From the NCBI RefSeq assembly GCF_039596395.1, contig NZ_JBCNJT010000002.1, positions 62,001 through 126,000 of the forward strand: a stretch of DNA of 64,000 nucleotides, given 5' to 3'. Below, piece by piece: positions 26,082 through 35,185 of this stretch. Under the pieces are notes generated by a model. The model was not told the origin of the DNA. It searched no databases and saw nothing but the letters and a program-made list of their open reading frames with translations. The stretch is from Fluviicola sp. (lineage in GTDB: Bacteria > Bacteroidota > Bacteroidia > Flavobacteriales_D > Crocinitomicaceae). Position 1 is the stretch's first letter, and each line of letters opens with the position of its first letter. The position numbers and the translations under genes were made by a program.

Positions 26082-27302
26082 CTATGCTACTTTCAATCGG
26101 GCAACCTTGCTTTTTGAGAATTGTGCTTTGGCATATTCCAGATCAACTCTGAATTCTTTTTCATCTTTCGATGGCAATTCATACATCGCATCTGTCAGAA
26201 TCGCTTCACAAATAGATCTCAGTCCGCGTGCCCCCAATTTAAATTCGATGGCTTTCTCCACGATGAAATCCAGTACGTTCGCATCGAACGTCAGGCGGAT
26301 TCCGTCAATTTCAAATAATCGAATATATTGCTTGATAATTGCGTTTTTCGGCTCTGTAATAATACGTTTCAGGCTTTTTGCATCCAATGGCTCCAGGTAA
26401 GTCAATACCGGGAAACGCCCGATCAATTCCGGGATCAAACCGTAGGATTTCACGTCTGTCGGTGTAATGTATTTCAGAAAATTATCCTCATCTACTTTTT
26501 CCGACACCTGTGATCCGAACCCGATTGTTTGCCTGTTTACACGGCTTGCAATAATGCGTTCGATTCCGTCAAAAGCTCCTCCACAAATGAACAAAATGTT
26601 CTTCGTATCGATAGAGATCATCTTTTGCTCCGGGTGTTTTCTTCCTCCCTGCGGCGGAACATTCACCGTAGAACCTTCCAATAATTTCAACAAAGCCTGC
26701 TGAACTCCTTCCCCGGAAACGTCACGTGTAATGGACGGATTATCGCTCTTACGTGCAATTTTATCAATCTCATCAATGAAAACGATTCCATGCTGTGCGG
26801 CCTGTACATTGTAATCGGCAGCCTGCAGCAAACGGGACAGAATGCTTTCTACGTCTTCTCCCACATAACCTGCTTCCGTTAGTACGGTTGCATCTGCTAT
26901 ACAGAATGGAACGTTCAGCATTTTGGCAATGGTTTTTGCAAGCAACGTTTTTCCTGTTCCGGTGCGTCCCACTAAGATCACGTTCGATTTTTCAATCTCC
27001 ACTTCTTCGATCTTCGTTTGGTGCAAACGTTTGTAATGATTGTAAACGGCAACGGAAAGCGTTTTCTTCGCATCCTCCTGCCCGATTACATATTCGTCCA
27101 AACGCTCTTTGATATCCTGTGGTTTCAACACATTTACCGGAGCTCCTTGCGTAGATGTTTTGGTCGACTGATCTTCATCTACAATCATTCTTGCCTGCGC
27201 AATACAATGATCACAAATATGACCTGACAACCCCGCTATAAGTAACCCTACCTGACTTCGTGGTCTTCCACAAAACGAGCAGGAAGTTTCCTTTTTTGAC
27301 AT
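26082..27302 (-). CDS. clpX: ClpX, ATPase subunit of ClpXP
   Basis: ClpX unfolds tagged proteins and feeds them to ClpP. The 406-residue protein has the N-terminal zinc-binding domain (C8, C11, C30, C33), Walker A GRTGTGKT, Walker B FIDEIDK, and the ClpP-docking IGF-type loop as TIGFGS. I use the ATG at 27300-27302 rather than an in-frame TTG two codons upstream. clpP lies directly upstream, but a terminator hairpin (27321-27352) sits between them, so clpX may also have its own transcript. Confidence 0.97.
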   Translation of the reverse strand: MSKKETSCSFCGRPRSQVGLLIAGLSGHICDHCIAQARMIVDEDQSTKTSTQGAPVNVLKPQDIKERLDEYVIGQEDAKKTLSVAVYNHYKRLHQTKIEEVEIEKSNVILVGRTGTGKTLLAKTIAKMLNVPFCIADATVLTEAGYVGEDVESILSRLLQAADYNVQAAQHGIVFIDEIDKIARKSDNPSITRDVSGEGVQQALLKLLEGSTVNVPPQGGRKHPEQKMISIDTKNILFICGGAFDGIERIIASRVNRQTIGFGSQVSEKVDEDNFLKYITPTDVKSYGLIPELIGRFPVLTYLEPLDAKSLKRIITEPKNAIIKQYIRLFEIDGIRLTFDANVLDFIVEKAIEFKLGARGLRSICEAILTDAMYELPSKDEKEFRVDLEYAKAQFSKSKVARLKVA

Positions 27303-27320
27303 ATTCAAATTTTAATCGAC

Positions 27321-27352
27321 AAAAAAGTCATCCCGGCTAACCGGAATGACTT
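27321..27352 (-). terminator. terminator between clpP and clpX
   Basis: Stem AAGTCAT plus CCGG with one mismatch and a CTAA loop; the A-run 27321-27326 is a T-run on the minus strand. It should end part of the clpP transcripts before clpX. Confidence 0.75.
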
Positions 27353-27375
27353 AGATAATACTGTGCAAAGTTAGA

Positions 27376-28044
27376 CTATTTCGGATTGCGAAGCAAGATT
27401 TCGTCTACCATTCCGTATTCTTTTGCTTCTTCAGCCGTCATCCAGTAATCACGGTCCGAATCAGCCCATACTTTTTCGTACGATTGTTTGGAGTGTGTGG
27501 CGATGATATCGTACAATTCTTTTTTCAATTTTTGAATCTCACGAGCCGTGATTTCGATATCAGAAGCTTGTCCCTGAGCACCTCCAAGTGGTTGGTGAAT
27601 CATTACACGAGCGTGTTTCAAAGCAGAACGTTTTCCTTCAGCTCCTGCACACATTAAAACTGCTCCCATGGAAGCTGCCATTCCTGTACAGATCGTTGCA
27701 ACGTCCGGCTTGATGTATTGCATCGTGTCGTAAATTCCCAAACCTGCGTAAACAGATCCTCCCGGTGAATTCAAATAGATTTGGATATCTTTCTTTGCGT
27801 CAACTGATTCCAGGAATAACAATTGAGCATTGATGATGTTTGCAACCTGGTCATTGATCCCCGTTCCCAGGAAAATGATACGGTCCATCATTAAACGTGA
27901 GAACACGTCCATTTGTGTCATATTCAAATGACGTTCTTCGATAATATACGGTGTTAAAGAAGATTCGATGTAGCTTTCTAAGTGCATGCTTGAAATTCCG
28001 ACATGCTTTGTTGCGTACTTATTAAATTCGTTTTTGTCGAACAT
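27376..28044 (-). CDS. clpP: ClpP serine protease
   Basis: The proteolytic chamber of ClpXP. The 222-residue protein has catalytic S125 in GMAASMGAVLM, the histidine in MIHQPLGGAQGQASDIEI, and DRDYWMTAEEAKEYGMVDEI near the end. YLNSPGGSVYAGLGIYD forms the substrate-binding strand region. It lies upstream of clpX, the normal partner order, with an intervening terminator. The trigger-factor gene often found upstream is absent; a DUF2797 gene lies there instead. Confidence 0.97.
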   Translation of the reverse strand: MFDKNEFNKYATKHVGISSMHLESYIESSLTPYIIEERHLNMTQMDVFSRLMMDRIIFLGTGINDQVANIINAQLLFLESVDAKKDIQIYLNSPGGSVYAGLGIYDTMQYIKPDVATICTGMAASMGAVLMCAGAEGKRSALKHARVMIHQPLGGAQGQASDIEITAREIQKLKKELYDIIATHSKQSYEKVWADSDRDYWMTAEEAKEYGMVDEILLRNPK

Positions 28045-28150
28045 GTTGATAGATTTTTTAAGAGTATTAAAATTAATACGAATCAGGTGAATTGATTCTT
28101 TTTTTGGCAGAAATTAACGAGAATAATTACAACAATCTCGCGTTCAAAAC

Positions 28151-28948
28151 TTATTCGTGCGAAAATTCGATTTCGTAGCTCGTATGCTTGCGGATATTCA
28201 GCACGCGTTCATCGTCAAAAATCAAGTACTGGCCTTTGATTCCGGCCAATTTTCCACGAATAACAGGTGATTTATCAAAGCTTACACTTTTTACCTTTAC
28301 CGGGTATTTTTCAACCGGGTAATTCAGTGAAATAATCGTGTCATTCACGCTTACAAAGTCACGCATGTCGAAAGGCAATAAATCTTCCACCCTTCCCTTT
28401 TCTTCCAGCAGGTCCAATTCGTGGGCGATCTCGTTCTTAAGCATCCGCTGCCAGTTGGTTTTATCGGCCATATAGGATTTCAAAGCAACTTCAATGATCC
28501 CGGCTTCATAACGGTTATTGGTTTCTGCCAGAATGATTGCATGAGAAGCTCCCTGATCGATCCAGCGTGTAAATGTTTGTTCGGCACGTGTTACGCCTAC
28601 TTTGATGCTGTTGGAAACCGCCAGGTAAACCACATGCGGCTGATTGTGATGCTTGTGTTCCCAATCGATGTCTCTTCCTTCGCCCAAATGCGCTTTGCAC
28701 AGTTCTGGGTTAATGATGCAAGGCGATGCCTGCGGTGCCGACTGAAAGCAGTTGAAACAAAAACCTTGACCGAAGGAGTTTTTCGTCTGTTTTCCGCAAT
28801 TGGAACAAATAATCTTCCCGGTCCAGTTCAATTCGATCTCTTTCCCGATCAATGCATTCATGCCGATCAGAGGCTCATTGTTCAAAACAAGCTGGTATTG
28901 AATAGGCTCCTCAAAAGAAACCCGCATTTTATCTAGTAATCCTTTCAT
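28151..28948 (-). CDS. DUF2797 family zinc-binding protein
   Basis: A 265-residue soluble protein. Four cysteines in CSNCGKQTKNSF and GFCFNCF form a likely zinc site (about residues 48-70), and another pair follows in CIINPELCKAHLGEG. A GIY-YIG-like arrangement may be hinted at by VYLAVSNSIKVGVTR, which precedes a Q-rich helix; I do not claim nuclease activity. DUF2797 proteins have no established role known to me. The gene starts just downstream of an 8-bp tandem repeat array. Upstream neighbour is an ABC-F ATPase, downstream clpP. Confidence 0.75.
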   Translation of the reverse strand: MKGLLDKMRVSFEEPIQYQLVLNNEPLIGMNALIGKEIELNWTGKIICSNCGKQTKNSFGQGFCFNCFQSAPQASPCIINPELCKAHLGEGRDIDWEHKHHNQPHVVYLAVSNSIKVGVTRAEQTFTRWIDQGASHAIILAETNNRYEAGIIEVALKSYMADKTNWQRMLKNEIAHELDLLEEKGRVEDLLPFDMRDFVSVNDTIISLNYPVEKYPVKVKSVSFDKSPVIRGKLAGIKGQYLIFDDERVLNIRKHTSYEIEFSHE

Positions 28949-28995
28949 CTTTTTGGATTTTAGGACATCAGGATTTTAAGATTTCAGGACTTAGG

Positions 28996-29127
28996 TAATG
29001 TCTTAATGTCTTAATGTCTTAATGTCTTAATGTCTTAATGTCTTAATGTCTTAATGTCTTAATGTCTTAATGTCTTAATGTCTTAATGTCTTAATGTCTT
29101 AATGTCTTAATGTCTTAATGTCTTAAT
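28996..29127. repeat. 8-bp tandem repeat, about 16.5 copies
   Basis: The unit TAATGTCT is repeated without visible error from 28996 to 29127. The last units include the ABC-F stop codon (29123-29125). The array sits 48 nt before the DUF2797 start and is preceded by a degenerate GGATTTTAGGA-like phrase (28954-28995). Copy number is likely to vary between strains by slipped-strand mispairing. Confidence 0.95.
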
Positions 29128-31063
29128 CTTGTATGCTTTCCAATTCTTCTGCTGCTTCCATCCATAAATCGGAATAGTAATCCAGTTTGGATTTTACTTC
29201 CTCAAATGCTTTCAGAACAGGTGTTGTTTTTGCAGAATCTGAAAAATCCATAGTCGCCAGCTGGTCTTCCAGGGCTTTCACTTCTTTTTCCAGTTCCTGA
29301 ACGCGTTCTTCGTGCTGTTTTACTTTATTCTGAAGCTGGTTCTTTTTGCGTTTTAATTCTTTGCGTTCCTCGTTCGACTGCGCTTTTCCATTCGGTTCTT
29401 CTACCGCTTTCTGCGCCGGTTTGTTTTCTGCTTTAACAGAAGCCGGAGCCGCTTCCATGGATAATTTGCGCTGCAGGTATTCGTATACGCCGAAATGATG
29501 GATTTTCAGGGTTTGGTGCTCAATGTCCCAAATCCGGTTTGTCAATCCGTCGAGGAATTCCCGGTCGTGAGAAACGATCAGGAAAGTTCCTTCGTATTGC
29601 AGCAATGCTTTTTTCAAAACCTGCTTGCTTTGAATGTCCAAATGGTTTGTCGGCTCATCGAGGATCAACACGTTGGAAGGACTCAGCAGCAATTGGCACA
29701 AGGCCAAACGTGTACGTTCTCCTCCGGATAAAACCCCCACTTTTTTGTCGATATCTTCTCCGGAAAATAAAAATGCCCCCAAAATGGAACGCAGGTCTTT
29801 CCGGACTTCACCGGACGCTACCAAGTCTACTGTTTCGTAAACGCTTAAGTTCTTATTCAAGCGTTCTGCCTGGTCCTGCGCAAAGTATGTGATCTTTACA
29901 TTGTGACCGTACTCAACTTTTCCTTCGAAGTCAATTTCTTTGGTCAGGCATTTAAACAGCGTGGATTTACCCACTCCGTTCGGTCCGAGCAAAGCAATCT
30001 TCTCTCCTCTTCCAACTGTAATGGAAATGTCTTTAAACAAAGTTTTGGATCCGTAGCTTTTCCCCAAATGTTCCATTTCAAGGACCCATTTTCCGGGCTG
30101 TACATTCAGCGGAAAGAAAATATTCATTTTCGCTACCAGGTCACTTTCCACCTCAATGCGTTCCGTACGATCCAGCTTCTTGATCAACGACTGCGCAAAT
30201 GCCGCTTTATTTTTCTTCGCGCGGAATTTATCGATCAGTTCCTGCGTGTGCTTAATTTCTTTATCCTGCTGTTTTTTTGCTTCCGCCAGGCGTTCCAGTT
30301 CCTCAGAGCGCAATTCTTTATACTTTGAGTAGGCATAAGGAAAATCCAGTATCTTCCCGAAAGAAATTTCCCAGGTACGGTTTGTGACATTATCCAGGAA
30401 CAAGCGGTCGTGAGAAATTACGATCACAGCACCTTCAAATTTCGTCAGGTAATTTTCCAGCCACTGGATCGAAACGATATCCAGGTGGTTTGTCGGCTCA
30501 TCCAGCAATAGCAAATTGGGCCTGTTCACCAAAATTTTCGCCAGTTCGGCTCTCATTTTCCATCCGCCTGAAAAGGAATTCAGCGATTTATCAAAATCTT
30601 CCTTTTGAAATCCCAATCCATCCAGTACGGAAGCGATTTTTTCTTCCCATTGAAATCCATCGTGAATATTGAACAGATCATTGGTTGCATTCAGGTCGTT
30701 CAATAATTCCAGGTAAGATTCGGATTCGTAATCTTCACGCGTTGTAAGCTGTTTGTTGATCTCCTCGATGTGTTTTCGGAGGTAATTCAACTGTTCATTG
30801 GAAAAAAACAGGTAATCGAAGACGCTTTGTGTGGTATCAATGACAATATCCTGTGTCAGGAAACCTACTTCCAGCCCTTTCTGACGGTGGATCTGGCCAT
30901 CGGTCGGTTTTTCTGTCTGAGCGATAAGGCGTAACAGCGTGGACTTTCCGGCCCCGTTTTTCCCCACCAAACCAATCCGGTCACCCTGAGTAACCTGGGC
31001 TGAACAATCTTCAAATAAATAACCTTGCGGGAAATGCACTCCCAATTTTTCCAAAACAAGCAT
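29123..31063 (-). CDS. ABC-F family ATPase (Uup/EttA type)
   Basis: A 646-residue soluble protein with two ABC domains and no membrane segment. First domain: GKNGAGKSTLLRL, SGGWKMRAELAKIL, LLLLDEPTNHLD. Second domain: GPNGVGKSTLFKC, LSGGERTRLALCQLL, LILDEPTNHLD. A linker (about 240-310) and a C-terminal lysine/glutamate coiled coil (about 560-646) are typical of Uup/YdiF-like members that act on ribosomes. I start at the ATG 31061-31063, 3 nt after a TACCTTTG box; the longer frame adds 23 residues encoded by the palindrome 31077-31112. The stop lies in the tandem repeat. Confidence 0.9.
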   Translation of the reverse strand: MLVLEKLGVHFPQGYLFEDCSAQVTQGDRIGLVGKNGAGKSTLLRLIAQTEKPTDGQIHRQKGLEVGFLTQDIVIDTTQSVFDYLFFSNEQLNYLRKHIEEINKQLTTREDYESESYLELLNDLNATNDLFNIHDGFQWEEKIASVLDGLGFQKEDFDKSLNSFSGGWKMRAELAKILVNRPNLLLLDEPTNHLDIVSIQWLENYLTKFEGAVIVISHDRLFLDNVTNRTWEISFGKILDFPYAYSKYKELRSEELERLAEAKKQQDKEIKHTQELIDKFRAKKNKAAFAQSLIKKLDRTERIEVESDLVAKMNIFFPLNVQPGKWVLEMEHLGKSYGSKTLFKDISITVGRGEKIALLGPNGVGKSTLFKCLTKEIDFEGKVEYGHNVKITYFAQDQAERLNKNLSVYETVDLVASGEVRKDLRSILGAFLFSGEDIDKKVGVLSGGERTRLALCQLLLSPSNVLILDEPTNHLDIQSKQVLKKALLQYEGTFLIVSHDREFLDGLTNRIWDIEHQTLKIHHFGVYEYLQRKLSMEAAPASVKAENKPAQKAVEEPNGKAQSNEERKELKRKKNQLQNKVKQHEERVQELEKEVKALEDQLATMDFSDSAKTTPVLKAFEEVKSKLDYYSDLWMEAAEELESIQD

Positions 31064-31066
31064 GTG

Positions 31067-31074
31067 CAAAGGTA
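31067..31074 (-). promoter_or_regulatory. -7 element 3 nt before the ABC-F ATG
   Basis: TACCTTTG then CAC then ATG on the minus strand, exact consensus; it fixes the ABC-F start and implies a leaderless mRNA. Confidence 0.6.
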
Positions 31075-31076
31075 TG

Positions 31077-31116
31077 AAATGTAGGGGCGAAAAATTTTTC
31101 GCCCCTACATTTTTTT
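31077..31116. terminator. 36-bp perfect palindrome between gldM2 and ABC-F
   Basis: AAATGTAGGGGCGAAAAA and its exact complement (31077-31112), with T/A runs at both ends. It would end the gldM2 transcript just before the ABC-F promoter. It belongs to the same family of GTAGG-armed palindromes as 51807 and 60300. Confidence 0.8.
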
Positions 31117-31121
31117 GAATT

Positions 31122-32858
31122 TTAAAGCACAAAAGATGCTATTTTTTTTCGCACCACCTGATCCGGTCCTACGTAATCCATTTTAACATTTACGATCGTC
31201 CCGGGTCTTCCCTGTCGTAACAACTTCGTTGCTTCATCGGAAATGTGGTTTCCTTTTCCTTTTTCAGGTCTTGGCGCCGTGTTCAGGCTCAATTCCCAGT
31301 TCAGGATTGTGAATTTGGCATCCAGTGGACTGTTTTTATACCGTGTAAATAAATTCTTTTCTGCCGGAGAAATTTTCCCGCCTTCTTCCACTGCTCCGAA
31401 GAAGAACTCCGGATTCGGAAGTGTCATGATCCGGAACGGGAAAGATCCCAGTTTTACCCGTTTTTTTGAAACCGAGTTTACTCCATAGATATCAATCGTT
31501 GCAGTTCTTCCGCTGGTAGTTACTTTCGCAATGTGCTGACTCCCGGATTTGGACAAAGAAACGCCGTTTCCAACCAGGATTGTTTGATCATAACCGGAAG
31601 CTACACCTTCCACGATATTGCCGTATCCTTTGTAAAGCACATTCAATTGTGGAAGTGAAACCGTTCCCTGCGGCCTCATAATTTTAATGGTGTGCGACCA
31701 GTTCTCCGTTTTTGTTTGCCCGGATTTATTCTTAATGGAAACGGTTCCATTCAGGGTCATTTCGGTTCCCGAGCCTACTTTTGTTTTGATCAGGCCTTTT
31801 CCTTCCGTTCCGCGGAAAGAGGTTCCGTTATAAGTTACCGTTGGTTGATTATCCGAATCAAAAGCTGCCATCATGACGTTCAATGCAACTTCATCGCCCG
31901 CATTTGCAATTTCCGGCCCGTAAACCAATCCTACGATCCTGTTGAAGGAATATTCCCCGACCGCAACCTTGGTTTTCAAGTGAGACAGAGCCAGCGAGCG
32001 CGAAGAAAGAATATCCTGCTGCAGTGAAGACAAAGATGCCAAAGCAGCAACCAGCGGCGCATGATCAAATGTTTGCCCGATCCAATGAACACCTTCCACA
32101 TCATTTTGGGTAACGCGTTCCGGTTTTGTCAGGTTCATGTAAATAGTCGAAAGGATTTCCTCGTCGTCTCTCAGATTGGCTTTGGAAGATTTAATCATCT
32201 GATCCACCTGCTTTTTCAGATCCTGGTTGTTTTTATACGTATTGATAGCCTTCGGATGGATCGAATAGGATTTTTTGCCTTCGTTGTATGTTCCCATGGT
32301 CCGAATTAATTTTGAACGGAAACCGTTATAGTCTTCCCAGATTTTCTTTCCTTTTCCCGTCGGATTCTTAATATCGTCTCCAATTAAAATGTACATGGGA
32401 ACATCGTATTCGTCCTGGGCCTGAACAGCCTTCAGGTTCATCCGTATCGGCCGGCATCCTTCTCCTTTTTGCCAAATAATGGTTTCGTTGTCTTGTGGCT
32501 TGACCGTAGAAACCTCTTCTCCCGATTCTTTCAATATTTCTATCTTTACCTGGTCTATTTCCCGGATCATACTTGCTGAAAGCCGGTCCACTTCCTGCAT
32601 CTGCTTCATCACTTTTTTCAGCTTACGCAATTTCTCAGCATTCTCCTTTGCATCGGTCGAACTGATCTCACTGGATACATCGGAAATAAATTCAGATCCG
32701 CGATCTACCTGCATCCCATTCGATTTCTGGGTGTTTTCTTCAATTGCAACGAAAGCATCCAAAATGGTTTTCGATACATTCAATGCCAAAAGCGCGGTCA
32801 GTACTAAATACATCATCCCGATCATCTTTTGTCTGGGGGTTTCTTTTCCTCCTGCCAT
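31122..32858 (-). CDS. GldM paralogue (second copy)
   Basis: A 578-residue paralogue of GldM, exactly the length of the first copy (35186-36922). The N-terminus MAGGKETPRQKMIGMMYLVL is identical, including R9 in front of the single membrane helix that pairs with GldL in the proton-driven motor. Periplasmic domains follow, with TVSLPQLNVLYKGYGNIVEG conserved. Synonymous sites differ widely, so the duplication is old. It is transcribed after the second gldN (reverse of the normal M-N order), with terminator-like hairpin 32918-32955 between them. It may form an alternative motor or hybrid dimer; inferred. Confidence 0.92.
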   Translation of the reverse strand: MAGGKETPRQKMIGMMYLVLTALLALNVSKTILDAFVAIEENTQKSNGMQVDRGSEFISDVSSEISSTDAKENAEKLRKLKKVMKQMQEVDRLSASMIREIDQVKIEILKESGEEVSTVKPQDNETIIWQKGEGCRPIRMNLKAVQAQDEYDVPMYILIGDDIKNPTGKGKKIWEDYNGFRSKLIRTMGTYNEGKKSYSIHPKAINTYKNNQDLKKQVDQMIKSSKANLRDDEEILSTIYMNLTKPERVTQNDVEGVHWIGQTFDHAPLVAALASLSSLQQDILSSRSLALSHLKTKVAVGEYSFNRIVGLVYGPEIANAGDEVALNVMMAAFDSDNQPTVTYNGTSFRGTEGKGLIKTKVGSGTEMTLNGTVSIKNKSGQTKTENWSHTIKIMRPQGTVSLPQLNVLYKGYGNIVEGVASGYDQTILVGNGVSLSKSGSQHIAKVTTSGRTATIDIYGVNSVSKKRVKLGSFPFRIMTLPNPEFFFGAVEEGGKISPAEKNLFTRYKNSPLDAKFTILNWELSLNTAPRPEKGKGNHISDEATKLLRQGRPGTIVNVKMDYVGPDQVVRKKIASFVL

Positions 32859-32917
32859 GACTTAAATTTTAAGGTTATACTCATCGAATGTCATTTCTTC
32901 GATTAGTAACAGGCAGC

Positions 32918-32955
32918 ATAAAAAAATCCCGGCGATCGCTTACGATGCCGGGATT
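32918..32955 (-). terminator. terminator after the second gldN
   Basis: Stem AATCCCGGC/GCCGGGATT with an inner ATCG/CGAT pairing; the A-run 32918-32926 is a T-run on the minus strand. Confidence 0.8.
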
Positions 32956-32965
32956 CTGTTTTCAG

Positions 32966-34021
32966 TTAAAAATTCCAGACGTCCTGTTCAAAAGTCCGGA
33001 TACTTTCTATTATGTCTGCGGATTCCTGCAGCGCGTCGACCCCGGTTCGATAACTATCTATTGACCTGTCAAAAACATTGTTTTCCTTGTAGACCGTGCT
33101 TGAAAACCTGCGCTTCCAGAACAAATCGTCAAAACTCATCCATTGCGCATCATTTTTCTCATTATACACGTAATAGTTAGTCAACAGATACCTTAAATGC
33201 GGGAAATACACCCAGAATTTGGTTTCCAAACCGGCAATCATTGTTTGTCCGTTCGGTGCAGTTTCTTCTTTCAGAACTACGGGTGCAATTCCCAGGATAC
33301 GGACATCCATCACAGAACGTTCCTTATCGAAAAACCAGTCCTCCTTGATCCGGTATTTGACAATGTCTTTGGAATCGATCCAAAATGTGTCTCTTTCTGC
33401 GTAAACAAACTCCTCCACGCCATTTACCCACCGGGTAGAATCTCTTCCGTCCCAGGTTGATAAAATGACATCCGAACCTGGCCCCAACTTGCCTAAATAG
33501 TAGAACACTTCGTTTCTGAACACCGAATCGTTGCAATAATTCCCACCGGGTTTCGGAGCAATCGGGTACTTAAACTGGTCTCCGTCCAACATATCAAATT
33601 GATAAGGATTGTAAGACGAAAAGATTTTCAGGTCACCCTGGATAATGTGATGCCTCATAATGGTCCACAAAGACCAGCAATTGGTATTTCTCACATATTG
33701 TCCGGATGGTGTATGGTGATCGAACGGATAATACAGCGGATGATTGATTTTCTCTCTCAGATCAATTTCCCTCCAAACGCGTTTGCTCCATACCACATCT
33801 GCTTCACGAACGTATTCGTAGGGAATCGTTCGCTTGGTTAGAATGTGTTCTTTCACATAGGGATAATCCAGGGTAGGTGTCATGGAAACAAAATCCGTGG
33901 ATTCACATTGGGCATTTACTTCGTAAATCGCCGCAAAAAACAAGATAAGAGTCAGCTGTAGCTGACGAAGACTGAGGCCCCGTCTTGAGACGGGATGACT
34001 AAAGAATGTAACTCTTTTCAT
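32966..34021 (-). CDS. GldN paralogue (GldO-like, second copy)
   Basis: A 351-residue secreted T9SS ring component, paralogous to GldN at 34146. Conserved blocks: HTPSGQYVRNT, YNPYQFDMLDGDQFKYP, KEDWFFDKERSV, RILGIAPV, and the shared end VWNF. In Flavobacterium a GldN paralogue (GldO) also follows gldN. The signal peptide is odd: between MKRVTFF and the hydrophobic core TLILFFAA lie residues 8-23, SHPVSRRGLSLRQLQL, encoded by two hairpins (33951-33994). Cleavage after A37 (EVNA-Q) looks possible. Extra cysteines (QCES, NTNCWS, NYCNDS) are absent from the first copy. Confidence 0.92.
   Translation of the reverse strand: MKRVTFFSHPVSRRGLSLRQLQLTLILFFAAIYEVNAQCESTDFVSMTPTLDYPYVKEHILTKRTIPYEYVREADVVWSKRVWREIDLREKINHPLYYPFDHHTPSGQYVRNTNCWSLWTIMRHHIIQGDLKIFSSYNPYQFDMLDGDQFKYPIAPKPGGNYCNDSVFRNEVFYYLGKLGPGSDVILSTWDGRDSTRWVNGVEEFVYAERDTFWIDSKDIVKYRIKEDWFFDKERSVMDVRILGIAPVVLKEETAPNGQTMIAGLETKFWVYFPHLRYLLTNYYVYNEKNDAQWMSFDDLFWKRRFSSTVYKENNVFDRSIDSYRTGVDALQESADIIESIRTFEQDVWNF
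33951..33994. repeat. double palindrome inside the GldN2 signal-peptide codons
   Basis: GTCAGCT-GT-AGCTGAC (33951-33966) and CCCGTCT-TG-AGACGGG (33979-33994), each a 7-bp stem with a 2-nt loop, separated by 12 nt. They encode residues P10-T24 of the second GldN in frame. The first GldN has nothing comparable. It looks like an inserted palindromic element. Confidence 0.7.
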
Positions 34022-34093
34022 GGCTTGGGTTTTTCTGATAGCGTAAAAACCGGCCCTTGGTTACAGTTGTTAGTCAATTAGTTATAAACAAAA

Positions 34094-34123
34094 ACCCCGA
34101 TCCCGTATATACGGGACCGGGGT
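34094..34123 (-). terminator. terminator after gldN
   Basis: A 15-bp arm pair with one mismatch (ACCCCGATCCCGTAT against its near complement); the A-run to the left is a T-run on the minus strand. It would end the gldKLMN transcript before the second gldN. Confidence 0.85.
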
Positions 34124-34145
34124 CTTTCTTATTTCTCTGATTCAA

Positions 34146-35156
34146 TCAGAAGTTCCAAACGTCGTGTTCGAAATTTCTGATCTCTTCAGTAATCTTCTCA
34201 GATTCCATCAGTGCATCTACACCTGTTTTGTAACTGTCAATCTCACGATCGAACACGTTAGTTTCACGATAGATTGTACTTGTAAAGCGACGTTGCCAGA
34301 ACAAATCATCGAAACTTTGCCACTGTGCGTCGTTCTTGTCATTGTACACGAAGTAGTTTGCAAGAATATAACGGCAGTGCGGGAAATATAACCAGAATTT
34401 CTCATCCATTCCGGTAATTGTTTTACCGCCTGTAGGAGATTCTTCTTCTCTGTAAGTTACAGGAGCAATTCCCAAAATACGCACATCCAATACTGATCTT
34501 TCTTTATCAAAGAACCAATCTTCTTTAATGCGGTATTGTACAATGTTCTCAGAATCGATCCACATCGTGTCAGCCGGAGGGTATTTGAAAGTAATCGTTC
34601 CGTCAGGAAGTGTAATTTCAATCGGATCTCCGAACTCATTTGTCAATGGAACATCACTTTGAGCACCTAATTTTCCTAAATAATAGAAGACCTTGTCGCG
34701 GAATAAAGAATCCGTATAGTAATTCTTCCCTGCTTCAGGTACTACCGGATACTTGAACTGATCTCCATCCAACATATCAAACTGATATGGGTTGTAAGGT
34801 GAAAACACTTTCAAATCTCCGTTGACAATATGGTGACGCAAGATTGTCCACAAAGACCAACGGCTCGTATTTCTTACATACTGACCAGATGGAGTGTGTT
34901 TATCAAACGGTAAATAAATCGGGTGATTCATTTTCTCACGCATATCGATCATACGCCAAACACGATGACTCCAGACTACATCAGCTTCACGAACAAACTC
35001 ATAAGGAATCATTTTTTTGGTCGGTATATGTTCTGTCATATACACCCCATCAATTACATCCGCCTGAGGAACATTCACTGGTCCACCATTGATTTCCTGC
35101 GCGTTCGTTAATAACGAACCAGCAAACAAGGTACTTAATAGAACTAAACGTTTCAT
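34146..35156 (-). CDS. gldN: GldN, T9SS periplasmic ring protein
   Basis: GldN (PorN) binds GldK to form the periplasmic ring under the outer membrane of the type IX secretion system. From the ATG at 35156 the protein has 336 residues with a canonical signal peptide (MKRLVLLSTLFAGSLLTNAQ) and the family blocks HTPSGQYVRNT, NPYQFDMLDGDQFKYP and VWNF at the C-terminus. An upstream ATG (35184-35186) overlaps the gldM stop as TAATG and would add ten residues; either start gives an exported protein. It is the fourth gene of gldKLMN and ends at terminator 34094-34123. Confidence 0.93.
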   Translation of the reverse strand: MKRLVLLSTLFAGSLLTNAQEINGGPVNVPQADVIDGVYMTEHIPTKKMIPYEFVREADVVWSHRVWRMIDMREKMNHPIYLPFDKHTPSGQYVRNTSRWSLWTILRHHIVNGDLKVFSPYNPYQFDMLDGDQFKYPVVPEAGKNYYTDSLFRDKVFYYLGKLGAQSDVPLTNEFGDPIEITLPDGTITFKYPPADTMWIDSENIVQYRIKEDWFFDKERSVLDVRILGIAPVTYREEESPTGGKTITGMDEKFWLYFPHCRYILANYFVYNDKNDAQWQSFDDLFWQRRFTSTIYRETNVFDREIDSYKTGVDALMESEKITEEIRNFEHDVWNF

Positions 35157-35185
35157 GATTGACACTCTATTATTTATTTTATTCA

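Noticed and set aside
28590-28640. GIY-YIG nuclease motif in the DUF2797 protein
   Set aside because: VYLAVSNSIKVGVTR is only weakly similar, and the catalytic Arg/Glu arrangement cannot be placed.
28996-29127. CRISPR array
   Set aside because: The 8-bp repeats are contiguous with no spacers, and no cas genes lie nearby.
31064-31132. Longer N-terminus of the ABC-F ATPase
   Set aside because: It would be encoded by the palindrome 31077-31112 and the promoter, upstream of the predicted transcription start.
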